Part shown: positions 59,484 through 64,000 of the stretch, one piece after another | Layout: every line of letters begins with the position of its first letter | Position numbering within the stretch: position 1 is the stretch's first letter | NCBI GenBank assembly: GCA_017403145.1 | Contig: JAFQOO010000009.1 | Span: 90,890-154,889 of the forward strand | Origin: Clostridia bacterium | GTDB taxonomy: Bacteria; Bacillota; Clostridia; Christensenellales; DTU072 | DNA: 64,000 nt | Direction: 5' to 3' | Position numbers and translations under genes: made by a program | The notes under the pieces: generated by a model | Told to the model about the DNA's origin: nothing | The model's input: the letters and a program-made list of their open reading frames with translations, nothing else | The model's database searches: none

Positions 59484-60770
59484 ATGAAAAAAGTTCTTAA
59501 AACCTTATTATATATTATAGGCTTCCCTGCACTCGTTGCATTGGTTGCTTACAACAGTTTAACTATCTATGAACAAGGCGATACCTATAGCTTTTGGCCC
59601 TACGTTGGTCTTATCCTTGCAGGCGTTATCGCTATCGTATACACCATTATCTTTATCGTAACTGGTAAAAACTCCAAGAAGAATAAAGGTAACTATAACA
59701 AAGTTAAGAAGAGTGTTGCAACTCTAGTAATTATGTCTTTCGTATTGACCGCAGGTATTTGGCTAGTAGTTGACCTCCCCTTCGTTCTTCCCGATATTCT
59801 AGAAACCGCAACTCAAGGTACTCGTAAGTTTGAACAACTACACGAAGACTACAACGCACAAGCTGTTTTACATGGTAGCCTTCTAGACGATTTCATCAAG
59901 ATGAACGTTAGAAACGGTAACCTTTCTACCGAAGAACGTACCGAAGAAGAATGGTTAGAAATTGGATACCAATCTCCCGAAGTTCAAAAGCTTATGAAGC
60001 AAAATTTCGTTGAAATGGATACCAACGGATATAAGACCTTCACCAGCAATGGTCCTTGGCTAAATATGGCTAACGATAATCGTTTGACCATTCCCGTTCT
60101 TGTTCACCTACTCCTCAACGAAAGAGAAGTAAACGAAGAAGTTCTTTACTACCTACAAGCAGACTTGGTTCCCAAGGAGATAGTAACTGATGCAGACGGA
60201 GATAATACCTTTAAAGCCCCCGTTGCTAACGAAGAAGTAGAAACCGTTATCCATTGGACCATCCTTGATATGCAAGGCACTCCCATGAATATTGATTTAT
60301 CCGGTGTAATAGGCGGTTTAGGTCTACCTCTAGATACCTTGCTTCCCACTTTGTCTGGTCCTTTATCAGAAATTTTGGGTACCGTTAACGAAACTCTAGC
60401 TGACCCCGCTCTTGCAGGCGCAGAAATTTATATCGGCCTAGATATTCGTGATGGTGGATTCCAAATTATGTTATCCCCCGCTGCTGAAGCTCGTGGTATG
60501 CACGGTTACCAAAACTCTGCTTGGTTAGATAGCAACAACCTATTATTTGCAGTTATCTCCATCTTCCCCGCACGTAAGTGGCTATATATCTGGGGCGCAG
60601 TTGTAATCTTCAGTGCTGTTGCAGTAGCTGCTCTCCGTCTAAAGGAATACGGCGGTAAAAAAGAAAAGCTAGAAGAAATAGAGGAAGACGAACCTTTGGA
60701 TACTACCGGTATGAGTAAGTACGAAAGAAAGGTTACTACCGCTATAGCAGAACGCAATAGGATGAGATAA
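59484..60770 (+). CDS. Unknown membrane protein with large external domain (B of pair)
   Basis: A 428-residue protein, not recognised. Three N-terminal hydrophobic segments (about residues 5-25, 36-60, 75-98) and a C-terminal helix (about 365-385, WLYIWGAVVIFSAVAVAAL) flank an external domain of about 265 residues with LPLDTLLPTLSGPLSEILG and HGYQNSAWLDSNNLL. The cytoplasmic tail is acidic then basic (EEIEEDEPLDTTGMSKYERK). Segment order, size of external domain and LPLDTLLP/LDTLLTE stretches echo protein A, so they may be diverged paralogues that form a complex. SD GGGAGG. High use of C-ending codons. Confidence 0.6.
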   Translation: MKKVLKTLLYIIGFPALVALVAYNSLTIYEQGDTYSFWPYVGLILAGVIAIVYTIIFIVTGKNSKKNKGNYNKVKKSVATLVIMSFVLTAGIWLVVDLPFVLPDILETATQGTRKFEQLHEDYNAQAVLHGSLLDDFIKMNVRNGNLSTEERTEEEWLEIGYQSPEVQKLMKQNFVEMDTNGYKTFTSNGPWLNMANDNRLTIPVLVHLLLNEREVNEEVLYYLQADLVPKEIVTDADGDNTFKAPVANEEVETVIHWTILDMQGTPMNIDLSGVIGGLGLPLDTLLPTLSGPLSEILGTVNETLADPALAGAEIYIGLDIRDGGFQIMLSPAAEARGMHGYQNSAWLDSNNLLFAVISIFPARKWLYIWGAVVIFSAVAVAALRLKEYGGKKEKLEEIEEDEPLDTTGMSKYERKVTTAIAERNRMR

Positions 60771-60788
60771 TCATTTCGCATTAAATAT

Positions 60789-60820
60789 AAAAAGAGAAAC
60801 CGAATGGTTTCTCTTTTTTT
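60789..60820 (+). terminator. Terminator after the membrane-protein pair
   Basis: A 13-bp stem, 60789-60801 with 60806-60818 (core AGAGAAACC/GGTTTCTCT), loop GAAT, T run. Confidence 0.88.
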
Positions 60821-60834
60821 GTCCGTGATTTATG

Positions 60835-60857
60835 CGCGCACGTGTGCGCACGCGATA
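60835..60857. repeat. Alternating CG-rich palindromic tract
   Basis: The tract TGCGCGCACGTGTGCGCACG (60835-60854) and its flanks are almost pure alternating purine/pyrimidine and palindromic (centre near CACGTG), in otherwise AT-rich DNA, about 90 bases upstream of the promoter at 60928. Confidence 0.6.
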
Positions 60858-60927
60858 CATATTATATATTATCCTAATAAAATTCGATATTTTTGGCTTT
60901 GTTTAGTATATTCAATTGCATTTAGTC

Positions 60928-60956
60928 TTGACATACTTTTCGTTTTATTGTAAAAT
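60928..60956 (+). promoter_or_regulatory. Predicted promoter of the 168-residue protein gene
   Basis: TTGACA (60928-60933), 17-bp spacer, TAAAAT (60951-60956), then GAGG before the ATG at 60978. Confidence 0.78.
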
Positions 60957-60977
60957 TACTTTTAGTGAGGTAGTATT

Positions 60978-61484
60978 ATGATTTTTAGAATTTTAAAGAA
61001 ACTTTACGGTAGAGCAGGGGACTTCGCACTCCGCACCGAAATGGGCGATATGCTTTGCAAGGCTGCATATTTGAGTTCCGGTTACTATATCTATAACAAA
61101 CTAGGCGACCAAGTAGCTCAACTTTCATTCGAAGGCAACGTTGCAACTATGGCGATAGCTACTCCCAATCCCGTTTATCCCGGCGCAGTTAAGATGGTAT
61201 GCAATGGTAAAGATAATTTCTCTTTCTTCACCAACGTTATTGACAAGGGCGACGACCAATACATCAAGAACGTAAAGGGTAAGCAATCATTCAACTTTAG
61301 CATTTGGGGAAAACCCAGCGAATATGGTTATGATATCTACGATGGTAAAGATTTGGTAGCAAACGTAATTCCTCTACCTCAAGACGAAGAAGTATACCAA
61401 GTTAGAATACACGAGAAAGGCAATCTCTTCTATATCTTTATGATATGTCTTGCAACGGAAAGACTTCAAAAAGATTTAGTATAA
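60978..61484 (+). CDS. Hypothetical beta-rich protein, possibly tubby/LURP-one-like
   Basis: A 168-residue protein with short alternating strands: YYIYNKLGDQVAQLSFEGNV, ATMAIATPNPVYPGAVKMV, FNFSIWGKPSEYGYDIYDGK, DLVANVIPLPQDEEVYQVRI and a C-terminal hydrophobic segment (NLFYIFMICLATERL). The layout (paired-strand units plus a terminal helix) recalls the LURP-one-like protein at 50589, but sequence similarity is low, so this is tentative. It has its own promoter and terminator and C-ending codons, like other strongly expressed genes here. Confidence 0.6.
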   Translation: MIFRILKKLYGRAGDFALRTEMGDMLCKAAYLSSGYYIYNKLGDQVAQLSFEGNVATMAIATPNPVYPGAVKMVCNGKDNFSFFTNVIDKGDDQYIKNVKGKQSFNFSIWGKPSEYGYDIYDGKDLVANVIPLPQDEEVYQVRIHEKGNLFYIFMICLATERLQKDLV

Positions 61485-61504
61485 TAAAACAAAACGAATA
61501 TAAG

Positions 61505-61537
61505 AGAGAGCGTTTCGAATAGGCGCTCTCTTTTTTA
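61505..61537 (+). terminator. Terminator before the rRNA unit
   Basis: AGAGAGCG (61505-61512) pairs with CGCTCTCT (61524-61531), then TTTTT. Confidence 0.75.
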
Positions 61538-61599
61538 TATCTATACTCGACAGCTAACGCCTAAAAAGTCAAAAAAATAACGATTTTTAACGATATAAA

Positions 61600-61649
61600 A
61601 AGTGTTAAAAAAAATTCATAAAAATTTTATAAAAATTTGTTAAAAAAGT
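61600..61649 (+). promoter_or_regulatory. A/T-tract UP-element-like region
   Basis: Repeated A and T tracts (AAAAAAATT, AAAAATTTTAT, AAAAATTTG, TTAAAAAAG) directly upstream of the -35 box, the usual composition of rRNA promoter UP elements. Confidence 0.6.
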
Positions 61650-61678
61650 TTGACAATAAAATAATAAGGTGTTATTAT
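61650..61678 (+). promoter_or_regulatory. Predicted rRNA operon promoter
   Basis: TTGACA (61650-61655), 17-bp spacer, TATTAT (61673-61678), 55 bases before tRNA-Ala. Confidence 0.82.
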
Positions 61679-61732
61679 AACTAGGCTGTCGCGTAACGAT
61701 AGTATATAAACGCACCTTAAAAACAAACCTAT

Positions 61733-61808
61733 GGGGGTATAGCTCAGTTGGTAGAGCGCCTGCTTTGCAAGCAGGAAGTCTGCGGTTCGAATCCGCATAT
61801 CTCCACCA
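61733..61808 (+). tRNA. tRNA-Ala (anticodon TGC)
   Basis: A 76-nt cloverleaf, GGGGGTA pairing with TATCTCC (two G/T pairs), D-arm AGCTCAGTTGGTAGAGC, anticodon arm CTGCTTTGCAAGCAG (TGC), T-arm with GGTTCGAATCC, and encoded CCA. Confidence 0.97.
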
Positions 61809-61813
61809 AATAT

Positions 61814-61890
61814 AGGCTGGTAGCTCAGCAGGTTAGAGCACGCGCCTGATAAGCGCGAGGTCGGTGGTTCGAGTCCACTTCAGCCTACCA
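61814..61890 (+). tRNA. tRNA-Ile (anticodon GAT)
   Basis: A 77-nt cloverleaf, AGGCTGG with TCAGCCT, anticodon arm CGCGCCTGATAAGCGCG (GAT), T-arm with GGTTCGAGTCC, encoded CCA. It follows tRNA-Ala by 5 bases, the reverse of the Ile-Ala order seen in E. coli and B. subtilis rRNA spacers. Confidence 0.97.
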
Positions 61891-62094
61891 TCTAATTAAA
61901 GATGGACCTTGCACCTTGACAACTGCATACAGATAGAGTAGACAAAATCTAGAAAAATATCTTAAAGAAAAAGAATAAAAGTTTGAGTAATACGATAAAC
62001 GTATAGTTAAGCTGGAATTAAGAAACTGAGATATTTTGCTGAGGAAAAACCTAAAACAATAAAAAATGTTCTTTTGAATCGAAGATTAAGACGA
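61891..62094 (+). other. tRNA-to-23S spacer with processing-stem sequence
   Basis: This contains the phrase CTTGACAACTGCATACAG (61916-61933), commonly seen before 23S rRNA in Firmicutes, and A-rich sequence. No gene is seen in it. Confidence 0.6.

Positions 62095-64000
<1,906 letters not shown>

Overview
The window looks like chromosomal DNA of a low-GC, anaerobic, Gram-positive bacterium of the Clostridia type. Supporting genes are a trimeric [FeFe] hydrogenase, a Gpr-type spore protease, a Fur/PerR regulator beside rubrerythrin, type III glutamine synthetase, AzlCD, ECF and GPH transporters, and many consensus sigma-A promoters and intrinsic terminators. The archaeal-style GAPDH/PGK pair and the 23S rRNA operon without an adjacent 16S gene point to an uncultured lineage (possibly Christensenellales-like; that placement is only a guess).

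Layout. 1-3.7 kb: end of the hydrogenase operon, then an unusual RNA-polymerase-alpha-CTD-like/WG-repeat protein and a membrane SH3 protein. 3.8-5.8 kb: tRNA-Pro, S20, spore protease, glutamate racemase. 5.9-8.5 kb: an EF-G-like factor followed by a 175-bp tandem array of structured elements. 8.5-13 kb: MntP, malic enzyme with malate dehydrogenase, glutamate dehydrogenase. 13-15.2 kb: hydrolase, DUF2804 protein and a second array of the same structured elements. 15.2-21.9 kb: a Phe/Tyr leader-peptide attenuator controlling aroF-tyrA-aroA-aroC-aroEK-azlC-azlD. 21.9-24.5 kb: GPH transporter and N-acetylneuraminate lyase. 24.6-29.8 kb: VanZ and hemolysin-III membrane proteins, then an accessory stretch (two unknowns, a UDG-like protein with a WYL regulator, a leucine-rich-repeat protein). 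29.9-31.5 kb: Fur-family regulator and a flavin reductase/rubredoxin/rubrerythrin fusion. 31.6-36.1 kb: aroB-aroQ with a WYL regulator, MBL hydrolase and LMW phosphatase. 36.3-40.6 kb: MacAB-like efflux system and a NYN nuclease. 40.7-45.3 kb: Phd/Doc, TrpB2, an N-acylglucosamine epimerase operon and a small protein. 45.4-50.5 kb: GDPD, a Cys-rich protein, GlnN and an ABC exporter. 50.6-53.4 kb: LURP-one-like protein and type II GAPDH-PGK. 53.5-57.8 kb: two flavoproteins, an ECF S component and an APH-like kinase. 57.9-61.5 kb: a strongly expressed-looking pair of unknown membrane proteins and another small unknown. 61.6-64 kb: promoter, tRNA-Ala, tRNA-Ile and 23S rRNA (cut by the window end).

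The two aro loci together supply DAHP synthase, dehydroquinate synthase, dehydroquinase, shikimate dehydrogenase/kinase, EPSP synthase and chorismate synthase, the complete route to chorismate, plus prephenate dehydrogenase. NanA and the epimerase together could convert sialic acid to GlcNAc.

The points most worth following up are: (i) the two arrays of a covarying hairpin element that start exactly at stop codons; (ii) the aro attenuator, whose leader peptide appears to be leaderless; (iii) a set of promoters with the start codon exactly 6 nt after the -10 box; (iv) alternating CG tracts placed between the -35 and -10 boxes of several promoters; (v) the unlinked 23S operon; (vi) the unknown membrane-protein pair. 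All calls come from reading the sequence; no database search was run.
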